From Burkholderia cepacia (GTDB taxonomy: Bacteria > Pseudomonadota > Gammaproteobacteria > Burkholderiales > Burkholderiaceae): 64,000 bases of DNA. The translations under genes and the position numbers were made by a program. The stretch lies in the NCBI RefSeq assembly GCF_001039005.1, contig NZ_LDWR01000042.1:124001-188000 (forward strand), written 5' to 3'. The number at the start of each line of letters is the position of its first letter. The stretch's first letter is position 1. This document shows, in pieces, positions 33,035-41,556 of the stretch. Below the pieces are notes generated by a model. The model was not told the origin of the DNA. It did no database searches and was given only the letters and a program-made list of their open reading frames with translations.

Positions 33035-33523
33035 TCAGCTGCCGGCATTGCCACGCTGCAATCCGAAAATGAAATCCGCTTCCACCGACGCGCCCTTGGG
33101 CAATTGCAGCACGCCGACGGACGAACGCGTATGAACGCCTGCATCGCCGAGCACCGCATACAGCACATCGGATGCGCCGTCGGCAACTTCGCTTTGCATC
33201 GTGAAGTCGGGCGCGCTCCGCACGTAAACGGTCATGCGGGGAACAGACGCTATCGCATCGAGCGTGCCACAGTGCTTTCGAACCAGCGACAGCGCACGCA
33301 GCGCCGATATGCCGGCAGCACGGCGACCGTCGTCCAGCGAAACGGATTCACCCACGACGCCGACGAACCGCACGACTTCCCCCACGCGTGGAATCTGCCC
33401 GGCAATGTAGGCCGTGCTCCCGTCGACCAGAACAGGCGTGTACTTTCCGCCGATCCTGATTTCCTGGTCCGGATCGAATCCGAATTCGGCGGCGACCTGT
33501 GTCAGCTTATCGTCCCTGTTCAT
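33035..33523 (-). CDS. RidA/YjgF-family protein
   Basis: A protein of 162 residues with the RidA fold. Family segments include GGKYTPVLVDGSTAYIAGQI, the middle region ISALRALSLVRKHCGTLDAI with VPRMTVYVRSAPDF, and the closing VGVLQLPKGASVEADFIF. RidA proteins hydrolyse reactive enamine/imine intermediates; the arginine of TVYVRS fits the catalytic position. This is the longer type (about 160 residues), often less characterised than the 130-residue archetype. GGGGAA precedes ATG 33523. Confidence 0.88.
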   Translation of the reverse strand: MNRDDKLTQVAAEFGFDPDQEIRIGGKYTPVLVDGSTAYIAGQIPRVGEVVRFVGVVGESVSLDDGRRAAGISALRALSLVRKHCGTLDAIASVPRMTVYVRSAPDFTMQSEVADGASDVLYAVLGDAGVHTRSSVGVLQLPKGASVEADFIFGLQRGNAGS

Positions 33524-33805
33524 CAGTGAATTCCCCGATATGTCCGAAAAAAGTAAAAGAATAATTGAGTCTTCCGAGCTTGTCCCGAAAGAGAAAGCCG
33601 GCCGCGAACGGCCAAAGAGACGCGATCGGATTGCGTCGCGTGCGCAGGGAATCATGTGTGCATTCGCCAAAGCGATGCACTTTTCAGGTGTTCGAAACAG
33701 TCTTGCACGCCATATCGATGGCGAATTGCGTTGTGGAAGAGAATTTCCTCATCATTTCCGCTTTAAACCGCTATCATGTGTGTACACAACCCCAACGAGC
33801 GATAT

Positions 33806-34105
33806 ATGGCGACTTACAAGGAACTGAAAGCCCAAATGGAAGCTTTGGCCGAGAAAGCCGAAGCCGCGCGCGCCGCGGAATTCCAGTCGATCGTCGACGA
33901 CATCCGCGCCAAGGTCGCGGAATTCGGCATTACCGAAAAGGACATTTTCGGTGTACGTCGAGGCCGGTCGGCCAAGCAAGCGGCGGCACCCGTGCAGGCG
34001 AAGTATCGCGATCCGAAGTCCGGGGCAACCTGGTCGGGCCGCGGTCGCGCGCCCGCATGGATCAAAGATGCGAAGAATCGCAATCGATTCCTGATTCAGG
34101 AATAA
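33806..34105 (+). CDS. H-NS-family nucleoid protein
   Basis: A DNA-binding protein of 99 residues. An N-terminal coiled coil for dimerisation (ELKAQMEALAEKAEAARAAE) is joined to the C-terminal AT-hook-like DNA-binding domain with the family motif ATWSGRGRAPAWI. Such proteins silence AT-rich acquired DNA in Burkholderia, which usually encodes several copies. The 100 bases upstream are noticeably AT-rich, compatible with autoregulation. It lies in the accessory stretch; a second family member is at 61761-62072. Confidence 0.9.
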   Translation: MATYKELKAQMEALAEKAEAARAAEFQSIVDDIRAKVAEFGITEKDIFGVRRGRSAKQAAAPVQAKYRDPKSGATWSGRGRAPAWIKDAKNRNRFLIQE

Positions 34106-34264
34106 GATTCTCGACGCGTACCGGCGCGCAATTCAGCGCGTTGTCCGGCGATTTGGGCATCGATACCGGCGGTATTCAAAGACCGCGCCGGGTCGATGTC
34201 GTTTTGCCGAATCCGGCACATGGCCGACCGTTACGCGTCGAGTCGCATCCCGGCCAATCGTGAT

Positions 34265-34597
34265 TCAGCGTTCGTAATAAACGGCAAGCCACACGGTTTG
34301 CTCGTCTTCGTGCGTCCACGCGACGCGATGGCGGTTATGCGGCTCGATCAGCACGTAGTCGCCCGGGCGCATGTCATGCCGTATCGAACCCTCTTCGAAC
34401 TCGAGCACGGCCGCGCCCGACAGCAGCACGACCCATTCCGCGCGCGAGTCGTCATACCAGAACCCGTCAGGGCTCGCGTGTCCCATCGACACGATCCGTT
34501 CGACATTCAGACGCTGCCCCGTGACGAGGATATCGATCCGCTCGTCGCCGCCGCGCTGCCCTTCCACATTGAACAGATTACCGATTTGAAGCTGCAT
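34265..34597 (-). CDS. cupin-domain protein
   Basis: A small single-domain cupin of 110 residues. Cupin motif 1 is partly degenerate (WYDDSRAEWVVLLSGAAVLEFEEG); motif 2 reads MRPGDYVLIEPHNRHRVAWT, with both histidines. In motif 1 the usual HxH is replaced by YDDSRAEW, so metal binding may be incomplete or involve other residues. GAGGT lies 6 bases before the ATG. Function is unknown; small cupins act as isomerases, dioxygenases or sensors. Confidence 0.88.
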   Translation of the reverse strand: MQLQIGNLFNVEGQRGGDERIDILVTGQRLNVERIVSMGHASPDGFWYDDSRAEWVVLLSGAAVLEFEEGSIRHDMRPGDYVLIEPHNRHRVAWTHEDEQTVWLAVYYER

Positions 34598-34704
34598 GGC
34601 TCGACCTCATCGCTGACCTTCGTGTAAAGGGTGGCGGTTTAAAGATGCCCGGGAAATATTCACTTTAGTCTAACGGCTGCCATTGAAGGAAACGCGATCG
34701 GCCG

Positions 34705-35301
34705 TCAAAGCATCCGCGCCCATTCATTGCCGGGGTGGAGAACATCCAGACAGTCTTTCAGCCACGTGCGTTCGATAACCGGCAGTTTCGGTAATGCACT
34801 GTCGAAATCCCGCTGATCTTTGGGACGCCGATCGCGGGCCTTGAACAGCAGTACCGCGGATGGATTCAGAAACGGGATGCCGTCAGCGGTTCTCATCACC
34901 ATTTCGGCACGCGGCCGCTTGAACGATGGATCTCGTTTGTAGACCCACCATTCGGGTGTACCCGGCTCGATCATCATATCGATCCGCCAACGTTCGGCAG
35001 CGCGATCGTATCCCCAGAATTGCATGATGCCGGATGGCGCGCGCTGATTTGCCGGCAGTTTCTCGACAACGCCCGCATGGGCTGTATAGAACTCCAGATC
35101 ACCGAACGCCCGCCGGAATCTGTCGAAGTCTTCTCGTAAAATGGTGAATTCCAGATCGTCGTGTTCGCGTGTTTGCGCGCCATGCCAAAGATCGAGCGCC
35201 CAGCCACCGACGACGCACCATGGCAAATGAATTTCGCTCAACCGTTGCGTGAGTACGTCCGGTTGCCATGCATTCCATGCCTCTTGGTCGGGAGTAGTCA
35301 T
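34705..35301 (-). CDS. nucleotidyltransferase-fold protein, aminoglycoside/lincosamide adenylyltransferase-like
   Basis: A protein of 198 residues. The N-terminal nucleotidyltransferase core has CVVGGWALDLWHG (residues 29-41) and REHDDLEFTI (45-54), the GG/W and acidic-pair pattern of ANT(2'')- and Lnu-type enzymes. Later segments (WWVYKRDPSFKRP, NPSAVLLFKARDRRPKDQRD) also follow that group. Whether it modifies a drug or belongs to a housekeeping or antitoxin-like branch cannot be decided. It lies next to a Qnr-like pentapeptide protein, which makes a resistance-type role worth testing. Start ATG 35301 by family length. Confidence 0.75.
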   Translation of the reverse strand: MTTPDQEAWNAWQPDVLTQRLSEIHLPWCVVGGWALDLWHGAQTREHDDLEFTILREDFDRFRRAFGDLEFYTAHAGVVEKLPANQRAPSGIMQFWGYDRAAERWRIDMMIEPGTPEWWVYKRDPSFKRPRAEMVMRTADGIPFLNPSAVLLFKARDRRPKDQRDFDSALPKLPVIERTWLKDCLDVLHPGNEWARML

Positions 35302-35550
35302 TCGAGTGCTGATCCTGCCGGAATGATCTGCATTGAACAATGCGTGCCGAAATGAATCTGCAGACGGCTGCAAGCATTGCACGCGGGCCACTTGTTGTTC
35401 TTGATCGCTCTTTTCATGCTGGCCGAGCTCATGGACGTGAACATGCCTGCGTCGCTTCGCGTCGAATCGCGCTGTGTTCAGGAATTCGGGCGGAGACGGC
35501 CATCCGCCCGCCGCGGCCGAGCGCCGCGTCGACCGCGTGCCCGACGAGAT

Positions 35551-36267
35551 TCACATCACGCGCACACCGCAATTGCCGATCAGCATGACCGCTTGATCGA
35601 CGGAGAGGATCGCCCCTTTGAAATGAAGCAATACATCGGATAAACGCAGGCCGGTCAAGTCTGTAGAGCGCAGGTCCGCGCCGTCGAACCGTGTGTTGTG
35701 CAGGCGCGCATTGCCGAGGCTGCCGCCCTCGAATACGGCATCGCGAAAATCACAATCGGACAGGTCGGCCTCGGAGAAATTCAATGCTTCGAGGGTCTGC
35801 TTCCGGAACGACAACCCGCTGAGATTGGCGCCCACGAGCAGCGAATCGTGGAAGCTGAGCCCCAGCGCACGGATGTCCGTGAAACGGGCTCCCGTCAGCC
35901 TGACCTCCGTAAAGACGGTCGATGCAAGCTTGGCGCCGGTCCAGTCGGTATTGTTCAAATCGCTCCGGCAGAATCGGGCATCACTCGCATTGGCATACCG
36001 GAAATTTGCCGTGGCGCCCTTGCAACTCAGCCAGCGGCTGCCCGTCAGATCGCTGTGCTCAAAGCGGGTGCGCTCGAAGTTGCACTGCGCGAATCGTGCC
36101 GCTCGGAAGTCAAGGTCGGAAAGGTCCTGGCCGTCGAAGTCGCAGCGCTCGAAGGTCGGCCCGTCGCCGGATTGCTGAAGAACGCGAGCCAGTTCGTCGC
36201 GGCTGAAGTTCGTGTCGCTGAACACCGCCCCGTTGCCGGTCGACGGATCTTTTACGTGTGTGCGCAT
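35551..36267 (-). CDS. pentapeptide-repeat protein, Qnr/McbG-like
   Basis: A protein of 238 residues made almost entirely of A(D/N)LXX repeats (FERCDFDGQDLSDLDFRAA, NLSGLSFRKQTLEALNF, then DLSDCDFRDAVFEGGSLGNA), forming a right-handed quadrilateral helix. The C-terminal cap (LLHFKGAILSVDQAVMLIGN) is like that of Qnr/McbG-type proteins, which bind DNA gyrase and can protect it from quinolones or microcins. Homology to this group does not prove drug protection. ATG 36267 is preferred; ATG 36312 and others add an unconserved head. Confidence 0.88.
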   Translation of the reverse strand: MRTHVKDPSTGNGAVFSDTNFSRDELARVLQQSGDGPTFERCDFDGQDLSDLDFRAARFAQCNFERTRFEHSDLTGSRWLSCKGATANFRYANASDARFCRSDLNNTDWTGAKLASTVFTEVRLTGARFTDIRALGLSFHDSLLVGANLSGLSFRKQTLEALNFSEADLSDCDFRDAVFEGGSLGNARLHNTRFDGADLRSTDLTGLRLSDVLLHFKGAILSVDQAVMLIGNCGVRVM

Positions 36268-36571
36268 CGGTGCAATTCCCCATGGATGGGAGGCGCGCAG
36301 CGTCATGACCACAGTGCGCCCCCCTTGACTCGTGAAAGCAAGGTTGACGCCGCGGCATGGTTAGAACCCCTCGCGGGGCGCAGGAGATACCAACCTGCCA
36401 CTCTATTTTCGGCGACACGAATTCTACCGCTCTCGCGCTCGGCTTCGCAATGTCGACGAACGTTGTCGTCCGGGCCGGGGCAGACGGCCCGACAGAGCCA
36501 GTCGAAATCGGCCGTCGCGAAACACTTGCTCCGCCCTTTGCCGGATCTTCGAACCATCCCTTCCACATTCA

Positions 36572-37495
36572 TCAAACCATCGTCTTCAACCATGCAAGCA
36601 GATCCGACTGCGCACTTCCCGCCGCGACGGGCGCCGGCGTCAGCAAGCAGTAGTGCGAGCCGTCCTCCACGAAACCCATCGGCGCGACCAGCACACCGCT
36701 TTCGAGATCGTCGCGCACGAGATGCCACGGGCCGATGGCGACACCGAGCCCCGCGACGGCCGCCTGCAGACTGAAGTAGAAATGGTCGAACGTCTGCCGC
36801 CGGCCGCTCCCCTTCGGCTGGTGCGCCGCCACCGCCCATTCCTTCCACGCGTCCGACCGTGTCCGCGTATGCAATTGCGGCGCGTCCGGCTTCAACGAGC
36901 GAACGCCGCGACGAGCGGAAAACCACGCATCGACTTTGTCCGGCCGGCAAACCGGCCCCACCCGCTCGGCGAACAGAGGTTCGGCGTGGTAACCGGCCGG
37001 CCACGCAAAATCGTTGCGGCGGATGGCCATGTCGATGCCGCTGTCGAACGAGAACGGACCGCCCGCCGCGGCGAGATGGATGTCGACTCCCGCATATCGG
37101 GCCTGGAAGTCCGGCCAGCGCGGAATCAGCCAACGCATCAGAAGCGTCGGTTCGCACGACAGGACCCAACGCCGCGCCCGGGCGGCCTCGGTGCGCAATG
37201 CGTGCGCGGCGTGACGCATCAGGCCCAAGCCGTCATGGACAGCCTGGGCCAGCTTGCGGCCCGCATCGGTCAGGAACACACGACGGCTGCGCCGCTGGAA
37301 CAGCGCCACGCCCAGGTCGTCTTCGAGCAGACGCACCGCACGGCTGACCGCGCCATGGGTCAGGCACAGTTCGTCGGCGGCACGGCTGAAATTCTCGTGA
37401 CGCGCCGCCGCCTCGAAACAACGCAACGCCATCAGCGACGGCAGGGTTGTGCGGATCGACTGTGAGTCAATCTCACCATTCTGGTCAGAAATCAT
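36572..37495 (-). CDS. LysR-family transcriptional regulator, GcvA-like
   Basis: A regulator of 307 residues. The N-terminal helix-turn-helix reads LRCFEAAARHENFSRAADEL, then GAVSRAVRLLEDDLGVALFQ, as in GcvA/AmpR-type proteins. The effector domain has the usual LLMRWLIPRWPDFQARYAGV and ends with LLAWLKTMV. It is divergent from a LysE-type exporter with only 67 bases between; a TATGG-t-CCATA dyad at 37513-37523 is a candidate site. Likely controls that exporter. Confidence 0.93.
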   Translation of the reverse strand: MISDQNGEIDSQSIRTTLPSLMALRCFEAAARHENFSRAADELCLTHGAVSRAVRLLEDDLGVALFQRRSRRVFLTDAGRKLAQAVHDGLGLMRHAAHALRTEAARARRWVLSCEPTLLMRWLIPRWPDFQARYAGVDIHLAAAGGPFSFDSGIDMAIRRNDFAWPAGYHAEPLFAERVGPVCRPDKVDAWFSARRGVRSLKPDAPQLHTRTRSDAWKEWAVAAHQPKGSGRRQTFDHFYFSLQAAVAGLGVAIGPWHLVRDDLESGVLVAPMGFVEDGSHYCLLTPAPVAAGSAQSDLLAWLKTMV

Positions 37496-37562
37496 CGCTT
37501 TTCCAGATGGAATATGGTCCATAAGATTGTGCCATGACGACATCAATCGAAAGGACAACGCG

Positions 37563-38180
37563 ATGACGGAACTGATAGTTGTAGTCACCATTACACTGCT
37601 GGCTGTCATCAGCCCGGGCCCGGACTTCGCGATGGTCACGCGCAACAGCCTGATGCTGTCGCGCCGATCGGGCGTGCTCACCGCGCTCGGTATCGGGCTG
37701 GGCGTGACGGTCCATGTGAGCTACACGCTGCTGGGTGTGGGCCTGCTGATCCGCCAATCCCTGTGGCTCTTCAATGCCGTCAAGCTGATCGGCGCGATCT
37801 ACCTGATCTACCTGGGCGCGAAGATGCTCATGACCAAGCCCGGTGACGGGCAAGCCGACGTGCATGCGGCGCCGCTATCGGATCTGGCCGCGCTGCGCAC
37901 CGGCTTCTTCACCAACGCGCTGAATCCCAAAACCACCGTGTTCATCGTCAGCCTGTTCATGCAGGCCGTGCGGCCCGACACACCGTTGATCGTGCAGCTC
38001 GGCTACGGCGCCTTCATCGCGCTCGCGCATGCCGGCTGGTTCAGCCTGGTGGCCCTGTGCTTCTCCGCCACGGCCGTTCGTGATCGCCTGCTGTCGCTGC
38101 GCCACTGGATCGACCGCACCTTCGGCGGCTTGCTCGTGGGCTTCGGCATCGCGCTCGCCATCGCGCGCGGCGGGCGCTGA
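37563..38180 (+). CDS. LysE/RhtB-family exporter
   Basis: An inner-membrane transporter of 205 residues with six hydrophobic segments. The family signature ISPGPDFAMVTRNSLMLSRRSG lies in helix 1, and FFTNALNPKTTVFIVSLFMQ in the middle. RhtB-type proteins export amino acids such as threonine, homoserine or lysine. AAAGGA lies 8 bases before ATG 37563. Divergent LysR regulator next door suggests induction by the exported amino acid. Specific substrate is not deducible. Confidence 0.93.
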   Translation: MTELIVVVTITLLAVISPGPDFAMVTRNSLMLSRRSGVLTALGIGLGVTVHVSYTLLGVGLLIRQSLWLFNAVKLIGAIYLIYLGAKMLMTKPGDGQADVHAAPLSDLAALRTGFFTNALNPKTTVFIVSLFMQAVRPDTPLIVQLGYGAFIALAHAGWFSLVALCFSATAVRDRLLSLRHWIDRTFGGLLVGFGIALAIARGGR

Positions 38181-38262
38181 CGCACGTATCCGGACCGCGC
38201 TTCGAAACGATCATCGGGCGCGATCCGCTGCCGCGCCACATGCAATGCGAAGCGCGGCAACG

Positions 38263-38895
38263 TCAGAATGTGTGCGCGATCGCGCGGGCTTCGTCGATCG
38301 CCCGACTGCGATCGACCTGTCCGTCGGGACCGAACAACGTCCGCTCGACGACAATGCCGGTGACGTCTTTCACGCCCACGAACTTCAGCCAAGTTTCCAT
38401 GTACGGGCGCTGCAGATCGAACTCGCCGGCCGGCGTAAACGAACCCGGCGCCTGATAACTAAGCCCGCGCGCATAGACGACCGCCGCCTTTTTCCCGGCC
38501 AGCTTGCCGGCGAACCCCGAACCGTCGAACGTGAACAGCACATCCTTCTGCGAGATCACATCGATCAGGTGCTTGAGTTTGTACGGAATGCTGAAATTCC
38601 ACAGCGGCACGCCGAACAGGAACTTGTCCGCTGCGTGAAAGGGCGCCGCGAGCTGTTCGATCCGCTGCCAAGCCGCCGCCTGCGCCGGCGTCAACGCCGT
38701 TCCGCTCAGCCCGGCGTATTTCGCGGCCAGCGCCGCTTCGTCGAATTCGGGCATCGCCAGATCCCAGATGTCGAGCTTCTGTATCTCGTGACCCGGATGG
38801 GCGTGCCGGTACGCATCGAGAAAGGCATTGCACACGTCGATCGACGCCGAATAGTCCTTGTTGGGTGAGCCTTCGATATACAGCACGCGCGTCAT
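38263..38895 (-). CDS. azoR: FMN-dependent NADH-azoreductase
   Basis: A flavodoxin-like reductase of 210 residues. The FMN phosphate loop is at the N-terminus (YIEGSPNKDYSASIDVCNAF), followed by the FMN-contact segment FLFGVPLWNFSIPYKLKHLI typical of AzoR. AzoR proteins reduce quinones and azo compounds with two electrons from NADH. AAGGA precedes ATG 38895 by 8 bases. Divergent from a LysR regulator with an AT-rich dyad between, a layout common for AzoR/LysR pairs that respond to quinones or other electrophiles. Confidence 0.93.
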   Translation of the reverse strand: MTRVLYIEGSPNKDYSASIDVCNAFLDAYRHAHPGHEIQKLDIWDLAMPEFDEAALAAKYAGLSGTALTPAQAAAWQRIEQLAAPFHAADKFLFGVPLWNFSIPYKLKHLIDVISQKDVLFTFDGSGFAGKLAGKKAAVVYARGLSYQAPGSFTPAGEFDLQRPYMETWLKFVGVKDVTGIVVERTLFGPDGQVDRSRAIDEARAIAHTF

Positions 38896-38994
38896 GGAGC
38901 CGGTCCTTGCCAAGAGTGGCGGCGACGCGCGACATGCGCGATCGCCCACTGCGATTCGCAGCGTATCGAGTCGGCCTATAATTTTGAAACGATA

Positions 38995-39011
38995 TTAATT
39001 GATTGAATTAA
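38995..39011. promoter_or_regulatory. candidate LysR operator between azoR and lysR
   Basis: TTAATT-gattg-AATTAA is a perfect inverted repeat in the 132-base divergent region, ending 17 bases before the lysR ATG. AT-rich T-N11-A dyads of this kind are the classic LysR recognition site. Confidence 0.42.
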
Positions 39012-39027
39012 CCCGGATTGGTGATCA

Positions 39028-39906
39028 ATGAATCCTCCCCTTGACACGGCGCTGCTTCATACGTTCGTAGCGGTTGCCGACGTACGCAGCTTTACCGGCG
39101 CCGGTCACCGGCTGAATCTCAGCCAATCCGCGGTCAGCGCCCAGATCGTTCGCCTCGAGGAGCAGCTCGGCCGGGCGCTGCTCGTGCGCAATACGCGCAG
39201 CGTCACGCTCACCGAGCACGGCCACACGCTGCTCGGCTACGCGCGCGCGATGCTCAATCTGAGCGAGGAAGTGAAGGCGAAGCTGGGAACCGGCGACGCA
39301 GTCGAGATCAAGCTGCGTATCGGCGCATCGGAAGACTTCGCGGGAGGCTGGCTTCCCGACGTGATGCGGCGCTATGGCGCCGCGCGGCGCGGCTTGCGGC
39401 TGGATCTGACGGTCGATATCGGCGACAGCCTGTTTCAACGGCACGCAAACGGCGAATTCGATCTCGTGATCGGCAGCCGCTGCTCGCACTCGGGCCAGGG
39501 CGCGACGTTGTGGCAGGAACCGCTCGTCTGGGCCTTTGCACGCCACGAGCCGCTTCCCGAAGGCGATGTCCCGCTCGCATGCTTTCCCGATCCGTGTCCG
39601 TACCGGGCGGCCGCCATCAAGGCGCTCGCGCTGGCCGGCATGCGCTACCGGATCGCCTGCGAAAGCCCGAGCGTCACCGGCATCCTCACGTTCGCGCGAG
39701 CCGGCATCGCACTCGCCCCGGTGCCGCGCAGTGCGATCGACGACACGCTCCGTGAATTGGGTGGGCCCGAAGGGTTGCCGGACCTGCCGGAAACGGAATT
39801 CGTGCTGATGCATGACGCCCGGATGCCGGCAGCCGCGGAATTCGCCGCGACGATCTTCGACGAAACCGCTGTTCGCACCGGAGCCGGCAAACGCAGCAGG
39901 CCGTAA
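39028..39906 (+). CDS. LysR-family transcriptional regulator
   Basis: A regulator of 292 residues. Helix-turn-helix near the N-terminus (FVAVADVRSFTGAGHRLNLS, QSAVSAQIVRLEEQLGRALL) and an effector domain from about residue 90 (IKLRIGASEDFAGGWLPDVM). It resembles the branch often paired with reductases. Divergent from azoR; the palindrome 38995-39011 would let it control both genes. A short gap of 75 bases separates its end from the convergent aldehyde dehydrogenase. Confidence 0.93.
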   Translation: MNPPLDTALLHTFVAVADVRSFTGAGHRLNLSQSAVSAQIVRLEEQLGRALLVRNTRSVTLTEHGHTLLGYARAMLNLSEEVKAKLGTGDAVEIKLRIGASEDFAGGWLPDVMRRYGAARRGLRLDLTVDIGDSLFQRHANGEFDLVIGSRCSHSGQGATLWQEPLVWAFARHEPLPEGDVPLACFPDPCPYRAAAIKALALAGMRYRIACESPSVTGILTFARAGIALAPVPRSAIDDTLRELGGPEGLPDLPETEFVLMHDARMPAAAEFAATIFDETAVRTGAGKRSRP

Positions 39907-39981
39907 CGAGCGGCCCGCGCGGAAATACAAACGGGGCATTCGCCTGTGGCCGCGATGCCCCGGCGCGGTACCCCACCCAAC

Positions 39982-41457
39982 TCAGCGCTTTGCACTCAAT
40001 CCAACGCGCCCTTCAACCGAATCTCGATTCCGCCCAAGCAGCGCCGCCAGCGCGAAATCCGCGAGCTTGCCGAACGGCGCACGCAGCAAGCTCGGCAAAC
40101 TCCAGCGCCCCTGCACGAACACGCCCTTGGCATGGCTCATCGCACGGAATCCTTCGATGCCGTGATACGCGCCCATCCCGCTGGGACCCACACCGCCGAA
40201 CGGCAAATCTTCCTGCGCGACATGCAGGATCGTGTTGTTGATGCCGACATTGCCCGACGTGGTTCGCTTCAGCAACGTATCGCAGTCGCCGTCCCGTGCG
40301 CCGAAGTAATAAAGCGCAAGTGGCCGCGGACGTGCATTCACGTAGTCGACGACCTCGTCGATCGTGCGATACGTGCGCACCGGCAGGATCGGCCCGAAGA
40401 TCTCTTCCTGCATGATGGCCGTGTCGTCGCCCGCCCCGACGATCAACGTGGGCGCAAGCGTCCGCTTGCGGGTGGCCGCATGCTGCGGATTCACGCCCGC
40501 CTCGATCACGCGCGCGCCCTGGTTGCGCGCTTCGTCGACGAGACCCTTCAGGCGATCGTAATGCCGGTCGCTGACGATCGACGTGTAGTCCGGGCTGGTC
40601 GGCCCGTCCGGATAGAAGCGCGCGACCGCCGCATCGTATTGCGTGACGAACGCATCCAGATCGTCTTCATGCACGAGCGCATAGTCGGGCGCCACGCAGG
40701 TCTGTCCGCCGTTCGACAGCTTGCCGAACACGATGCTGGACATCATCCGGCCATCGACATGCCCCCTCGCGACGATCGCGGGGCTCTTGCCGCCCAGTTC
40801 GAGCGTCACCGGCACGAGGTTCTCGCTCGCCGCCTTCATGACCTTGCGGCCCACCTGCGTGCTGCCGGTAAACAGCAGATGATCGAACGGCAGGCCGCTG
40901 AACGCGGCGCCGACTTCCGGGCCGCCGAGCACGACCGCGACCTCCTCGCTCGGGAAAGTGTCCGCGAGCATGCGTCGCATCACCTCGCTGGTACGCGGCG
41001 TCAGCTCCGACGGCTTGAGCATCGCGCGGTTGCCGGCGGCCAGCGCGGTCGCCAGCGGGATGAACGTCAGCGCGAACGGGTAATTCCACGGCGCCATCAC
41101 GCCCACGACACCCACCGGCTGATATTCGACGTGAGCCTGCCCGGCACGATAGAAGATGCCGACGTGCCGGCGCTGCGGCTTCATGAAGCGACGCAGGTTG
41201 CGGGTCAGGTAATCGATCGCCTGGATCACGCCCACGAGTTCCATGATCGCGGTCTCGTGGCGCGAGCGATGCCCGAAATCGGCGTTGACCGCCTCCTCCA
41301 CGTCGCGGCGATGGGCCAGCACCACGGCGCGCAGCCGGGCGAGCCGCGCCTTGCGCTGCTGCATGCTCGGCGGCCCCTCGGTCACGAACGCACTGCGCTG
41401 GCGGGCCAGCAACGCCGCCGGGTCGATGCTCGAGCTGGATTCTGCGGAAACGGCCAT
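39982..41457 (-). CDS. coniferyl-aldehyde-type aldehyde dehydrogenase
   Basis: A dehydrogenase of 491 residues of the branch containing coniferyl-aldehyde dehydrogenase (CalB). The NAD site is in VVGVMAPWNYPFALTFIPLA and LLFTGSTQVGRKVMKAA. Catalytic Glu is in VPVTLELGGKSPAIV and catalytic Cys in FGKLSNGGQTCVAPDY. The IFYRAGQAHVEYQPVGVVG and ILHVAQEDLPFGGVGPSGMG segments are typical of this branch. It oxidises aromatic or aliphatic aldehydes to acids. GAGGTGC precedes ATG 41457. Divergent from a TetR gene, with a promoter and a palindrome between. Confidence 0.92.
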   Translation of the reverse strand: MAVSAESSSSIDPAALLARQRSAFVTEGPPSMQQRKARLARLRAVVLAHRRDVEEAVNADFGHRSRHETAIMELVGVIQAIDYLTRNLRRFMKPQRRHVGIFYRAGQAHVEYQPVGVVGVMAPWNYPFALTFIPLATALAAGNRAMLKPSELTPRTSEVMRRMLADTFPSEEVAVVLGGPEVGAAFSGLPFDHLLFTGSTQVGRKVMKAASENLVPVTLELGGKSPAIVARGHVDGRMMSSIVFGKLSNGGQTCVAPDYALVHEDDLDAFVTQYDAAVARFYPDGPTSPDYTSIVSDRHYDRLKGLVDEARNQGARVIEAGVNPQHAATRKRTLAPTLIVGAGDDTAIMQEEIFGPILPVRTYRTIDEVVDYVNARPRPLALYYFGARDGDCDTLLKRTTSGNVGINNTILHVAQEDLPFGGVGPSGMGAYHGIEGFRAMSHAKGVFVQGRWSLPSLLRAPFGKLADFALAALLGRNRDSVEGRVGLSAKR

Positions 41458-41483
41458 GGTGCACCTCACGAGGTTGCGTCGAT

Positions 41484-41498
41484 GTAGACACTGTCAAC
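41484..41498. promoter_or_regulatory. candidate TetR operator in the aldehyde dehydrogenase leader
   Basis: GTAGACA-c-TGTCAAC is a 7-1-7 dyad with one mismatch. It lies just downstream of the start site predicted from the promoter at 41512-41541, where a bound repressor would block elongation or clearance. Confidence 0.45.
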
Positions 41499-41511
41499 TT
41501 GCGTGTCACGG

Positions 41512-41541
41512 ATCATAGGACCACAATGTGTTCCATGTCAA
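41512..41541 (-). promoter_or_regulatory. sigma70 promoter of the aldehyde dehydrogenase gene
   Basis: Read on the minus strand: TTGACA (41536-41541), an 18-bp spacer, TATGAT (41512-41517). Both hexamers are near consensus. Predicted start near 41505, about 50 bases before the ATG. Confidence 0.6.
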
Positions 41542-41556
41542 CATAGGAGCAACACG

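Noticed and set aside
34265..34597. Assigning a specific dioxygenase function to the small cupin
   Set aside because: Motif 1 lacks the normal HxH metal ligands, so a catalytic metal site cannot be assumed.
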